NCBI GenBank assembly: GCA_027577595.1
Contig: JANBRJ010000033.1
Location: forward strand, 100,416-164,415
From: Coemansia sp. RSA 487
Taxonomy: Eukaryota; Kickxellomycota; Kickxellomycetes; Kickxellales; Kickxellaceae
Length of the DNA stretch: 64,000 nucleotides
Direction: 5' to 3'
Below the pieces are notes generated by a model. The model saw only the letters and a list, made by a program, of their open reading frames with translations, searched no databases and was not told the origin of the DNA. Positions 1-10,600 of this stretch are shown one piece after another. Numbering within the stretch: position 1 is the first letter of the stretch; every line of letters starts with the position of its first letter. The position numbers were made by a program, and so were the translations under genes.

Positions 1-1
1 C

Positions 2-2491
2 GAGTACTCGACACAGGATGAGCCTTCTTCGACTTCGACTGCTCCTACTGAAAGCACAGCAACTATCGAAAGTACTGAATCTATCGAAAGTACAGTGCCT
101 GTTGAGAGCGATGCGTCTTCTTCGGCCTCGGCAGCTCCTACTGAAAGCACTGCGCCTTCCGATCCGCAGTGCACGTGGGACAGCAGCCAACTCCTCGACC
201 CCGAGACCTGGGCACCAGTGGAGACCTACGAGTACAACACGTACTCCACGCCTGTGGTCGGACCTGGAGCCATTGACAGCGACATCCAGGCAATGGTCAA
301 CGGTATGACGCTTGAGCAAAAGGTCGGGCAGATGACCCAGATCGAAACTGGCCAGATTGCCGACTGCAATGGGAACCTCAACGAAACCGCCGTCAAGTAC
401 TGGATCGAGACATGGGGCGTCGGATCGTTCCTCGAGACCCCCGGAAACCATGGCGGCAAGTACAGCTGGTACTCGCCCAAGCTTTTTGCCGATTGGACCG
501 ACGCGGTCCAGAAGATCGCTCTCGAGAACGGTCCCCAAATCCCGATCATCTGGGGCCTTGACTCGGTGCGTGGCGCCAATTATGTCAAGGGCGGCACTAT
601 GTTCCCGTCAGGCACTGGTACTGCAGCGACATTCAACCCGCAAAACGCTTACAGCGCAGGTCGTATTGGTGCCAAGGATACGAGATCTGCTGGTGTCCAC
701 TGGGCATTTGCACCCGTGCTTGATCTTGCAGTCAACAAGCTGTGGTCGCGCACGTACGAGAACTTTGGCGAGGATCCGTACCTTTCGTCGCAGATGGCCA
801 AACAGTCTGTGCAAGGGTACCAGGGCGACTACAAGACGGACCGCACGCGCGTGGCCACGAGCATCAAGCACTTCATTGCGTATGGCGACCCTGTTGATGG
901 CCAGGACCGCAGCGATCGGTACATTGCCAAGCACGATTTGCTTGAGTACTATGCACCGCCATTCCAGGCCGCCATCGACTCTGGCGCGGCAACCATCATG
1001 GAATCGTACTCGGTTATCAACGATGAAGGTGTCGCTGTCTCAAAGTACTATCTGACTGACCTTGTCCGCAACCAGATGGGGTTCAAGGGCATGATAGTCA
1101 CCGACTGGGGAGAGATCAACAGCCAAGCGCTCAAGTATTTTACAGCCAAGGATGTCTATGAGGCAAACAGGCTGGCGTTGGCCGATACCACCATTGATAT
1201 GAGCATGGTTGCCGACGACGACACTTTCCCAAATGTCACCATTGCTATGGTCAAGAGCGGTGTCATTCCAGAGAGCCGTATCACCGAGTCCGCTGCGCGC
1301 ATCTTGCAGCTCAAAAAGGATCTTGGTTTGTTCGAAGCACCGTATGCTGACCGCAGTCTTGCCGAAACTGTTGGATCTGCTCAGGATGTTGAGACTGTTC
1401 GCAATGCTATCCGCGAGTCTGTCACTTTGCTCCAGAACAACAACAATGCACTTCCACTCAAGGTTTCTGAGAAGGTTTTGTTTGTCGGCCCCACTATTAA
1501 TACCATCAGATACTTGGGTGGCGGATGGAACATGCACTGGCAAGGACCGACTGATGCCGAGGGCGATGCAGCATACCAAGGCTTTGGCGACACGATTCTT
1601 GAGGGCGTCACGCAGCTCATAGGTTCGGCTCCAGAGTATTATCTGGGCATCGATATCCAGGGCGAGAACTACACCGACGTCAGCGCTATCCTCCAGGCGG
1701 CGAGGAATGCAGACAAGATCGTCATTGGCCTTGGAGAGCCCTCGTATGCTGAGGAGTTCGGCAATCGTGGCAATATGACGCTCCCTGCCAAGCACATTGA
1801 CCTGGTCAACCAAGTGGCGGCGGCAACCAGCGCGCCCATCGTTGTTGTGCTGGTAGAGGGGAGGCCGCGCCTTCTGGGAGACATTCCAAAGGTTGTTGAT
1901 GCTATTGTCGATGCGTATCTTCCCGGTCCCTATGGCGGCCTCCCAATCGCCGAGATTCTGTATGGAAAGACCAACCCATCTGGCCGCCTTCCAATCACTT
2001 ACCCTGCGATGGAGTCACAGCACAGCACATCGATCTGGCAGCCCCTCTACATGGACTACAGCCCCCAGTGGCCCTTTGGCTTTGGTCTCGGATACTCGTC
2101 TATCTCATACTCCAACGTTACTGTGTCCAGTGACACGCTCAGCGTCGGCTCCCCCATCACTGCGTCGGTCACTGTGACTAACAACGGACCCTACGACCAG
2201 AAGGAGCCCATTATGCTGTTCACCCGCCAGCACTACCGCAGCAACTATGCACCCGAGAACTACCGCCTACGCAACTTTGACAAGGTCGATCTTGCTGTTG
2301 GCGAGACAAAGACCGTTTCATTGACCCTGGCTGCCGAGGATCTTGCGTTCTGGGACGCTCAGCTCCGTAAGCGCATTGAGCCCGCTCCAGTGAGCGTTGT
2401 CATCAACCCGTACACGCAAGAGGATATTCTTGCCGTTGTTCAGCTGGAGGCGGATCCCGATAATGTTCTTGAGCAAGGCGTCGACGCTTAA
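2..2491 (+). CDS. GH3 beta-glucosidase (5'-truncated by the window edge)
   Basis: Secreted glycoside hydrolase family 3 enzyme, likely releasing glucose from beta-glucans or cellobiose. The frame is open to the left edge, so signal peptide and start lie outside; the GTG at 95 is only an in-frame valine. The visible N-terminus is a Ser/Thr/Glu-rich linker. Family residues are intact: the D in GLDSVRGANYV, R in LWSRTYENFGEDP, the KH pair in IKHFIAYG, and the nucleophile D in GMIVTDWGEIN. A second alpha/beta domain and a C-terminal fibronectin-III-like domain (from about 2090) follow, the usual fungal GH3 order. The next gene encodes a close paralogue on the same strand 327 bp downstream, so this is a tandem duplication. 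The exact substrate cannot be read from sequence. Confidence 0.93.
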   Translation, partial: EYSTQDEPSSTSTAPTESTATIESTESIESTVPVESDASSSASAAPTESTAPSDPQCTWDSSQLLDPETWAPVETYEYNTYSTPVVGPGAIDSDIQAMVNGMTLEQKVGQMTQIETGQIADCNGNLNETAVKYWIETWGVGSFLETPGNHGGKYSWYSPKLFADWTDAVQKIALENGPQIPIIWGLDSVRGANYVKGGTMFPSGTGTAATFNPQNAYSAGRIGAKDTRSAGVHWAFAPVLDLAVNKLWSRTYENFGEDPYLSSQMAKQSVQGYQGDYKTDRTRVATSIKHFIAYGDPVDGQDRSDRYIAKHDLLEYYAPPFQAAIDSGAATIMESYSVINDEGVAVSKYYLTDLVRNQMGFKGMIVTDWGEINSQALKYFTAKDVYEANRLALADTTIDMSMVADDDTFPNVTIAMVKSGVIPESRITESAARILQLKKDLGLFEAPYADRSLAETVGSAQDVETVRNAIRESVTLLQNNNNALPLKVSEKVLFVGPTINTIRYLGGGWNMHWQGPTDAEGDAAYQGFGDTILEGVTQLIGSAPEYYLGIDIQGENYTDVSAILQAARNADKIVIGLGEPSYAEEFGNRGNMTLPAKHIDLVNQVAAATSAPIVVVLVEGRPRLLGDIPKVVDAIVDAYLPGPYGGLPIAEILYGKTNPSGRLPITYPAMESQHSTSIWQPLYMDYSPQWPFGFGLGYSSISYSNVTVSSDTLSVGSPITASVTVTNNGPYDQKEPIMLFTRQHYRSNYAPENYRLRNFDKVDLAVGETKTVSLTLAAEDLAFWDAQLRKRIEPAPVSVVINPYTQEDILAVVQLEADPDNVLEQGVDA

Positions 2492-2818
2492 AGAAAAAAA
2501 GCAAAAGGGAAAAAGGGTGGCTCGAACGCCAAACATACTGTGAAACAGTACATTTCCCTTTGTTGACATTTTTTCGAACATTTATACGTAGTAAATAACA
2601 ATATAAAGATATCGGTATTTTTTAACAATCATCCTGAGAAAATTACACATTCTACATTTGTACTATTGCGCCACTTGCAAAAACGTTACTTTTGAAGTGC
2701 AACTTATAAGATGTTTTGCTGGGATAATGTTTCTCTCTCATGAAAAGTATTCATTGAGTGTTTATTTAACCCCGAAAGTTGTCAACTATTACTAAGCCCT
2801 ATTTACTGTGAAAAAGGG
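2492..2818 (+). promoter_or_regulatory. Intergenic region between tandem GH3 genes
   Basis: AT-rich spacer of 327 bp. It must hold the 3' end of the first GH3 gene (AT-rich stretch around 2575-2620) and the promoter of the second. I see no clean TATA box or ORF in it. Confidence 0.5.
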
Positions 2819-5230
2819 ATGCGCTTTGCTTCGGTCATTTATCTTGCCATTTCATCGTTTGCTGTGTCAGCGCTTACTACAGGATATGCTCCTACCACTG
2901 CATCCTTGATAATGGACGAATACCAACGCAACAATACAAAGTGTACGTGGGACGGTGCCCAAGTCAACGACCCAGTTTCGTGGGATCCTGTAGAATCCTA
3001 CGAGTATGCGGCTTCAGGTAAACATACCGATGCACCAACCTACATTGACAACGAAATCCGCGCCATTGTCAAAAAGATGACGCTCAAGGAGAAGATTGGC
3101 CAGATGACGCAGATCGAGGTTGGTCAGCTCGTCGACTGCAATGGGTTCCTGAACGAAACGGCTGTCAAGTACTGGATCAACGAGTGGAAGGTTGGATCCT
3201 TCCTTGAAACCCCTGGCAACCACAACGGCCGTTACAGATGGTACTCGCCGCAGCTGTTTGCCGACTTCACCGATGCCGTCCAAAGGATCGCTCTCGAGAA
3301 TGGCCCCAAGCTCCCAGTTATCTGGGGTCTTGATTCGGTGCGTGGCGCCAACTACGTCAAGGGTGCCGTCATGTTCCCGGCTGGCATTGGAGCTGCTGCA
3401 ACATTCAACCCACAGTTTGCATACGATGCGGGCAGAGTGGCTGCCAAGGACACCCGCGCAGCTGGAGTTCACTGGGCATTTGCTCCGATCAGCGATCTGG
3501 GTGTGAACAAGCTGTGGTCGCGCACATATGAGAACTTTGGCGAGGATCCGTACCTTTCGTCGCAGATGACTGCTGCATCAGTGCGTGGCTACCAGGGCGA
3601 CTACAAGCACGACAGGACGCGTGTAGCTGCCTGTATCAAGCACTTCATTGCCTATGGATATCCGTTCAACGGCGAAGACCGCGGCAACCGCCATGTTGCG
3701 CCCCACGAATTGCTTGAATACTACGTGCCTCCCTTCAAAGCAGCCATCGACGCTGGAGTAGCGACGGCTATGGAAAGCTACGGTGTCATCAATGGCGAAC
3801 CTGTGGTGATGTCGCACTACTATCTGCAAGAGCTGCTGCGTGAACAGCTTGGGTTCCGCGGCATGCTTGTGACCGACTGGGGCGAGATCAACAGTCAGGT
3901 GTCGGTGTACCGCACGGCCAAGGATATCAACCAGGCGACGTGGGCTACGCTTGACAGAACATCGGTCGATATGAGCATGGTTGCGGACGACACATCGTTT
4001 GGCGAGGCTGTGCTCGACCTTGTATCTAGCGGTGCTCTTCACGAGAGCAGGCTTGACGAGTCCGTTGGGCGGATTCTGCAGCTGAAGAAAGATCTTGGGC
4101 TGTTTGAGCAGCCACTTGCTGACCGCAGCCTTGCTGAAACTGTCGGATCTGCGCAGGACGTCAAGGCAGCTCGCAACGCCGTCAGAGAGTCGGTGACGCT
4201 ACTGAAGAACACAAACGGAGCGCTTCCACTCAAAAACTCCGAGAGTGTGCTGTTTGTCGGACCAACACTGAATTCGACGCGCTTCATGGGCGGCGGATGG
4301 AATGTGCACTGGCAAGGGCCAAGCAGCGAGGAAGGCGACACCGTTTACGAGGGCTTTGGCGACACAATCATCAAAGGCGTTGAGCAGGTCACCGGCGATG
4401 CGCCAGTGTACTTTGAAGGCACAGACATTGACGGCAGCGGATTCACTGAGTTAGGTGAGATCCTTGCAGCGGCGAGATTTGCGGACAAGGTCGTCGTCGG
4501 ACTGGGAGAGAACACGTACGCAGAGAACCTTGGCAATATTGGAGAGTTGCTTCTTCCAGAGCGCCAGTTAGAGCTTGTGCACCAGATAGCCGCAGTCACC
4601 AAGGCGCCGATTGCAGTTGTTCTGGTTCAAGGGCGTCCGCGAAGACTTGGAAGGATTCCAGACATAGTCGATGCAGTGATCAACGCTTATCTTCCTGGGG
4701 AATACGGAGGACTGCCGATTGCCGAGATTCTGTATGGCAAGGTGAATCCGTCTGGCCGGCTTCCTTACACTTATCCTGCCACAGAGTCGCAAGCCAGCAC
4801 AACCGTGTGGCAGCCGGCATACTCTGACTATACCCCGCAATGGGCATTTGGCTATGGACTTGGGTACTCGTCCATTGAATATTCAAACATCACTGCATCG
4901 AGCAGTACATTGGACACAAAATCATCTATTGATGTCGTCGTCAATATTACAAACACTGGACCATATCCACAAAAAGAAACTGTCATGCTGTTTACTCGGC
5001 AAACTCATCGCTTTGACCTTGCGCCAGATAACAACAGGCTGCGCAAGTTTGCCAAAATCAACATTGCTGTTGGTGCATCTATTGAAGTAGTGTTCGAGCT
5101 GTCCATCGATGATTTGGTTTATTGGGACAGAGATCTGGAAATGCGCATCGATTCAGATGAGGTCACTGTTTCCATTAATCCATACACAGAAAATGATATA
5201 TTTGCCAAAGTCAATCTCTCATTAGGGTAG
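2819..5230 (+). CDS. Secreted GH3 beta-glucosidase (tandem paralogue)
   Basis: Complete 803-residue glycoside hydrolase family 3 protein. The ATG at 2819 gives a typical signal peptide (MRFASVIYLAISSFAVSA), so export is expected. By alignment with the family the -1 subsite is intact: R235 in LWSRTYENFGEDP, K274-H275 in IKHFIAYG, and nucleophile D353 in LVTDWGEIN. The second alpha/beta domain carries GGGWNVHWQGP, and the C-terminus is fibronectin-III-like. It lacks the Ser/Thr-rich linker of the upstream paralogue but is otherwise collinear with it. Role: extracellular beta-glucan or cellobiose hydrolysis. It converges on a wall-type CBM19-like gene 92 bp downstream. Confidence 0.95.
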   Translation: MRFASVIYLAISSFAVSALTTGYAPTTASLIMDEYQRNNTKCTWDGAQVNDPVSWDPVESYEYAASGKHTDAPTYIDNEIRAIVKKMTLKEKIGQMTQIEVGQLVDCNGFLNETAVKYWINEWKVGSFLETPGNHNGRYRWYSPQLFADFTDAVQRIALENGPKLPVIWGLDSVRGANYVKGAVMFPAGIGAAATFNPQFAYDAGRVAAKDTRAAGVHWAFAPISDLGVNKLWSRTYENFGEDPYLSSQMTAASVRGYQGDYKHDRTRVAACIKHFIAYGYPFNGEDRGNRHVAPHELLEYYVPPFKAAIDAGVATAMESYGVINGEPVVMSHYYLQELLREQLGFRGMLVTDWGEINSQVSVYRTAKDINQATWATLDRTSVDMSMVADDTSFGEAVLDLVSSGALHESRLDESVGRILQLKKDLGLFEQPLADRSLAETVGSAQDVKAARNAVRESVTLLKNTNGALPLKNSESVLFVGPTLNSTRFMGGGWNVHWQGPSSEEGDTVYEGFGDTIIKGVEQVTGDAPVYFEGTDIDGSGFTELGEILAAARFADKVVVGLGENTYAENLGNIGELLLPERQLELVHQIAAVTKAPIAVVLVQGRPRRLGRIPDIVDAVINAYLPGEYGGLPIAEILYGKVNPSGRLPYTYPATESQASTTVWQPAYSDYTPQWAFGYGLGYSSIEYSNITASSSTLDTKSSIDVVVNITNTGPYPQKETVMLFTRQTHRFDLAPDNNRLRKFAKINIAVGASIEVVFELSIDDLVYWDRDLEMRIDSDEVTVSINPYTENDIFAKVNLSLG

Positions 5231-5322
5231 AATTCAATTAACACCGTTTTTTTTGTAGAGAATACCTCTTGGTTTATTTAAAAAAAGATGTACATCCAAA
5301 GGTAAATAAATAATAACACCAC

Positions 5323-5994
5323 TTACGCTACGGAAGCAAACCCAATTGCCGCAACAGAAAGCAATACAGGCATGCAAATGTTGTAAATGCTCCAGCCAAT
5401 GGTAGTGGAAGCACTGGATGAGTCACTATCGTCGTCGCTTTTATCGAGACTGCTATGAACGGTCGTAATGTTATCGATATCATCTGAATCATCAATTTCA
5501 CCGTCTGAGTTGTCATCACTACCGCTGTTGCCAGAGTTGTTATCATCGCTATTATCTTCAGTATCGGAATTATCGTCACTTGCTAGAGTAACTCCTTCCG
5601 TGTCGCTACCAGCATCGCCAGAAATACCAGAATCCAGAGTATTATCAGCGCCGCTAGCATTGTCAGAGCCAGGGCTATCATCGTTGTTGGTAGCCGAATT
5701 TGAGGATTGGTTTTGGGCGCCGCCGCCGGACGTACTTGCGCACCTGCCACTCAAGCATATCGTGCCTGCTGGGCACTTTGACTGGAATTTCCAGACATTA
5801 AATATGCAGACAAGCAGGGTAGAGCTGTCGCTACATGTGTATGTACCTGGAATTTCGGAGCACTGCGAGCCATCTTCCAGGGTTGCGGCCTTTTTCATCA
5901 TGACTGTAGATAGCTTCTTATCAATCGAAGTGGCTGTCGCAGCCACTGTAGCAGCTGCCGCCAAAAAGAATAAGAGTTGTGAATACATGCGCAT
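5323..5994 (-). CDS. GPI-anchored protein with CBM19-like chitin-binding module
   Basis: A 223-residue secreted protein. The signal peptide is MRMYSQLLFFLAAAATVAA. A six-Cys module follows at about residues 44-86 (C-x9-C, then a single C, W, CPAGTIC and GRC), resembling fungal CBM19 chitin-binding domains. Residues 88-195 form a long Asp/Ser/Asn-rich acidic spacer. The end is a hydrophobic tail (about residues 198-223) preceded by small residues, as in GPI-attachment signals. Likely a cell-wall surface protein binding chitin or a related glycan; no catalytic domain is visible. The CBM assignment rests on the Cys/Trp/Gly pattern seen by eye. Confidence 0.75.
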   Translation of the reverse strand: MRMYSQLLFFLAAAATVAATATSIDKKLSTVMMKKAATLEDGSQCSEIPGTYTCSDSSTLLVCIFNVWKFQSKCPAGTICLSGRCASTSGGGAQNQSSNSATNNDDSPGSDNASGADNTLDSGISGDAGSDTEGVTLASDDNSDTEDNSDDNNSGNSGSDDNSDGEIDDSDDIDNITTVHSSLDKSDDDSDSSSASTTIGWSIYNICMPVLLSVAAIGFASVA

Positions 5995-6990
5995 TTTTAT
6001 ATGATTATTCCAGACAAATAGCTAGAAACAAAAAATATAAATAAGTGGTAGCGAAATGAATGGGTACAGGTTGAAAAAGAAAAAGAAAATTGATGCTAGC
6101 AATAGGAAAGGAGAATAAAGAGGGAGAAAATAGAAACAACTTCGCTTAAATCTGAATATAAACCAAAAGAAAGGATGATTTAAGTAAGCCTTTTTTTCCT
6201 CTTGGCAAATTGCTGAACCTTCTAATTACAACGCATGCGTATGATGCAATAAATTGTTGTGGCTTTATATACTTCTTGGCCACAGAAATTTATTTCTTCC
6301 TTACAGAATATTTTATAAAGAAGAGAACTTCTTTCTTTGCTCACGTTGCTAGTCTTTGTCTATTTTTATTTAAAAAGGCCTGATACTCGCGCAAACCCAT
6401 GCCCTGCACCTGCTATAAAAATAATTCGATAATCCTTTTATATCACTAGCACCGCGTTAACAAATTCTCCACATGTAAAATACAAACAACATTGTATTAT
6501 TGATGGATAACATGCTGCATTTACAATACATTGGCGGCGGCCAACTCAAGCAACCCCTAGTTGTAATAATGGTATTAGATAAGCACATAAATTTGTGAAG
6601 CAAGAGGCATGTGATGCTATCAAGTCCAGTGAATCAGATTTATTTGGTCAAATCATATAACCGCAACTAGATTTAAAAATGCATGCTAAAAATGTTGGCG
6701 GGTTCTTTCTACAAATGCTGCATTTCCTCCCAATCTGCTTTCATGTTTATACGTAAAGTCTCTTTGCCAAACCCCTATTTATGTTTCTGAGCCTGCATAA
6801 AGACCAATTGAAAAGCTACACAATGGAGATATTAAAAGGCAGCGTTTTCATTACAAAGGCATCAAGCCCATCCAAAATCTGTGGTGGTAATGTACATTTC
6901 CTTTTACGTTTTCTTCATCTTCAACTTTCTATCAACCATTCTTTCATAAAAAAATTATTGTACCATAAATTACCATCACTGTATATACGC
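5995..6990. other. Intergenic region, no gene seen
   Basis: About 1 kb between divergently transcribed genes, AT-rich, with purine-rich runs near 6060-6180. Presumed promoters for the CBM19-like gene (minus) and the Ubl-like gene (plus). An in-frame ATG at 6781 extends the downstream ORF, but the added residues are hydrophobic and leader-like, so I treat 6781-6990 as 5' UTR. Confidence 0.45.
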
Positions 6991-7527
6991 ATGAAAACAA
7001 TGGCTAGGATATATGGTAGTCCCTTTGAGACCAACGTGCTTGTAAAATGCCAAAAGGGCGGAGACATTGTAAAATCGTTCTTCATCCACGAGCTGGCGCC
7101 AAACTGTGAAATCCAAGAGCTTCGCACCCGTGCCATTGAAATGGGCATACCGTTTGACGAACACTGGGAGCTGGTCAAGGTACTGCCCAACGGGTCGTTC
7201 GTCGTACTCAAGGACAGCAAGAAATTTTCCGACTACCACATAGATTGCTGGGACAGCATCTATGTCCGTCCAATGAGCGAATGCATTGTATACCCGCCCA
7301 ATATTGTGCAGAAGCTCTCAAAGTTTGGCTTGAAGATTTTGGGGATAAAAAGCGTAGAGTCCAGGACTTCAATGTCTGCTCCGGCATCTCCAACCAAAGG
7401 AAACAGCGGAATGCCATTCAACGAGGCAAAGAGGATATCGCCTTCGGCTCTCAATCTCCAGCAGTACAAGGAGAAATGCTTGTCTTCATCATCGCTGCTG
7501 TCTACGCTAAGCGACCACCAGTGCTAG
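6991..7527 (+). CDS. Small protein with a ubiquitin/RA-like beta-grasp domain
   Basis: 178 residues from ATG 6991 (a second ATG at 7000 would start at MARIYG). Residues ~10-95 read as a ubiquitin-type fold: a beta hairpin around NVLVKCQKGGDIVKSFFIHEL, a helix at CEIQELRTRAIEMG, then IPFDEHWELVKV, and LKDSKKFSDYHIDCWDSIYV, which parallels ubiquitin's [20 protein letters not shown]. The remaining ~80 residues are Ser-rich and probably disordered. No C-terminal Gly-Gly, so it is more likely a Ubl/Ras-association-type interaction domain than a conjugated modifier. It ends 82 bp from the convergent Mad3-like gene. The fold is inferred from pattern alone. Confidence 0.65.
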   Translation: MKTMARIYGSPFETNVLVKCQKGGDIVKSFFIHELAPNCEIQELRTRAIEMGIPFDEHWELVKVLPNGSFVVLKDSKKFSDYHIDCWDSIYVRPMSECIVYPPNIVQKLSKFGLKILGIKSVESRTSMSAPASPTKGNSGMPFNEAKRISPSALNLQQYKEKCLSSSSLLSTLSDHQC

Positions 7528-7609
7528 TAGATCAAATTGTCTCGGCAACTTTAAACATGTTTATGTGAAATTGAATCAACTGCTTTGAAGAAAAACATTT
7601 AGTAGAGGT

Positions 7610-10600
7610 CTAGTCCCGAAATACAGAAAACATGGGTGTGGATGCAGAAGGCTTTCCTGGAGTTGCTGAGCTCTGTTGTGAAGAAAAGTTTGCACCAAGC
7701 TCCATTTGTAGCTCGTTCATTTGGCTATCGAGGTTTCCAAACTCACCCATATTCTCCGTGCACGGATCCTCATCATCGTCATCCACATCTTCATCGTCCT
7801 CATCCTCGTCTTCGAGCTCGCTGGCTGCATTTCTGGAGTAGCCGCCGTAGAGGTCTTGCTCATCTGTTGGGTTTTTTGGGAACCGTGGTGTTATTTTCCC
7901 CAGATCCTTTGCAGCCATGGAGAGTCGCTTCCGCATTGGCGTCTGTACGCTTGCTCCGCTAAATCTTCTGTATCCGCTGTGCTCTGCACTAGCAACATCG
8001 TCGTCGTCTTCCTCTTCGTCGTCCTCTTCTTCAATGCCGTACTCTTCGTATTGTCTGCCGGTCGACCCGCCCGGTATTAGCAGCGATGCTGTTTGTCCGC
8101 CAATAGTCGATATGCCAGTGAAGCCCGATACGCCTGTAAGCTCTGCACCGCTTACCGAAAACCCGGTTGCTGTTCGGCTGTATCCTGGCGTCGAATAGTA
8201 CATGCTGCTGCTAGCTTTTCTGACAGAGGCTGGCGGCGGAATCGGCGGATAGTCGGTATCAAGAGATCCAATCTCTGCCGCATTCCGACCCTTCTCTGCC
8301 CTTGATCCCGCGTTTGACGAAAACAAGGGTCCAGGTCGTTCCGCAGAGCCTTTCGGGTGGTCACGGAACACCTCAATGCGGCTATGACCAGCCATCGGCG
8401 TCTTTTGCGAGTCAAGGGTTCGCATTAGAGATTCTGCTTGAGCGGCACGGGATCTAGAGACAGCATCGCCGCAGTTGTCGTCTTCAGACTCCTCCTCCTC
8501 CTCGTCAATATCGCGCAATCCGTTGCCTGGTGCACAAACGTTATCGCTGCTACGCAGCACCGACGAAACAAGAGGCGTATGAGCTCTTGTGGCCAAAGGC
8601 GTGGGCTTCAACCCAGAATGCAGCTGTTGCTGTTGACGCCTGGCCGCACGGATACTGCTGAGCGCTACAGTAGGAGGGTCATTCTCATCCTTCTGCACGC
8701 CGCTGCCGTCAAGGAAGGATTCGAATCTGTTTCCAGGTCTGGCTGAGGACGGTATCATCGGAGGAAGCGCCGACATCCCCTTTGGGACAACATTAGGAGT
8801 CACAGGACCCATTGTAAACTGGTAATCGTCGTCGCTAACCGAGGTAGGACGGCCACGGCCATCCGCTGTTGCTTTTCCTCTACTGCTTGCACTGTTGCTG
8901 CATCTGTTAACATCTAGGAGACTTCCGTCAGAGTCGGAGTCAGAGGCATCGTTCCATATGCCAAGCATATCCTTTTGCGCTACCCGTGTGTTGATGGTCG
9001 GTGAGCTGACAGCTACGCTCTTGCGCTTGCTATGCCGGCCATATCCTGATTCGTCGGCAATACCATTATCCTCATCGTCGCTGTCTATAGTCAAGGACGT
9101 GTCAATGTACCTGGTTCCGCCTTGTCTTTCCTGAGACGCCGCCTGTCTTTGCTGTTCGGTCCACTGCTCGTAGTCGAATGTGTATTTGGGTAATTTGGCG
9201 CGGGCTTCCTCGACGCACTGCGGAACATCGTCTCCTGCCGGGAAAAGCATCTCAAGAGGCATGACCATCTTTTCGACAGCTTTTTCCTTTGGCTTCCCTT
9301 TATCCTTGGTCTTGGATTTTGACTTGGTGTCATGCGCAGAAGATAAAGAAGAAGTCCGGTAGTCGTCTGCTGATTTGAATCCAGAGCCGTCATCATCGCT
9401 ATCCTGAAACACTGTAAACTTTTCGATAATCGGAGTGCCGTGGGGCGCAACCGTGGCTATGCGACCAGTGGAGGTCAGCACGCGCCGCTGCGCAAGCTTT
9501 TGGCCGCGCCAGCTGGCAGCCTCAGGGATGTTTTCTTTGCGGCGTCCCTCGTCAGACCCGATGTCAAGCCACGGCATCGCTGGCTCCGTATGGTTGCTGT
9601 TTTCACCGTTGCTATGGGGGTCGTCAGAGTATACAGCAATCCGTGCATTCGGACGGCTCGTAGATGCAGAAGCAGTGCTGGATATACTGCCTCTTTGCGA
9701 TGCAGGAAGCGCGTTTGCTGCGACTGACTTCGTGGACCGGCCACTGCGTTTGGTACCAAGGATGGTGCGCTGCAAAGGAGAGCTGTGGTTTTCGTTGTTA
9801 GTGGAGCTGGATCTATCACGCGAAATACGACCATCATCCTCATCGTCGTTCCTTTGCTGCTGGCTATCTATATCGCGCACAGTATGCGCCATAAGACGTC
9901 GCTGGAAATCACTGTACTTGCGTTGCAGCCGAGCAAGCGGCTGCGCTCGACGCGCTATCCCCAGCTGGTACGCTTCGTCAGCCTTACGCGTCTTGCCATA
10001 CGATTCTAACATTTTCGCGTACTCTTCATACATTATGGCCAGAGAGTCACCGATCTTGTTGGACATTAGGAACTGGAACACAGCCTCTTGGCTCGAATTG
10101 ACGATGCCTATGTACCAGAGCCACATCTTTACAAACCTCGTGTCGTTGCGGTACCGCTCTTCCTCTTGGAACAGCTTAAGCGGCCGTTCAACCAGCCTGA
10201 TAACCGATTGGTGGCCGTTGGCTTGCGGAAAAACTTCGAGGAGCCATTGGATGTACCGGTAGTAAACGTCAAGAGGATCGTCGGTTTCCGTAGGGTCTTG
10301 TGCGGCTATTTCTGCTTGGAACTGAGCGTTCTGTGATTGCAAATGGCTAGACACACGTAGCATCTCCAGAGAATCGCTGCTTGTTTCTTTGCTATCTTGG
10401 CTCATGCTTTGTTGTTCCCGTTGCTTTAATGACAGCCGGTCAGGCTGGAGACTTTGTCGAGACGCGCTATCTACTTTGTCAAGCCCTGTTTCGGTGTCGG
10501 TTTTGCCGTAGAGCTGAGAAAGTATGGCGGCGGAGCGACCACGGCTAAGAGGTTGGATGTTTTCTTTTTGGTGCTCGAAATCGCTGAAATCTACTATCTT

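Noticed and set aside
95-97. GTG at 95 as the start of the first GH3 gene
   Set aside because: The frame is open to the window edge and the residues before it continue the Ser/Thr/Glu linker; it is an internal valine.
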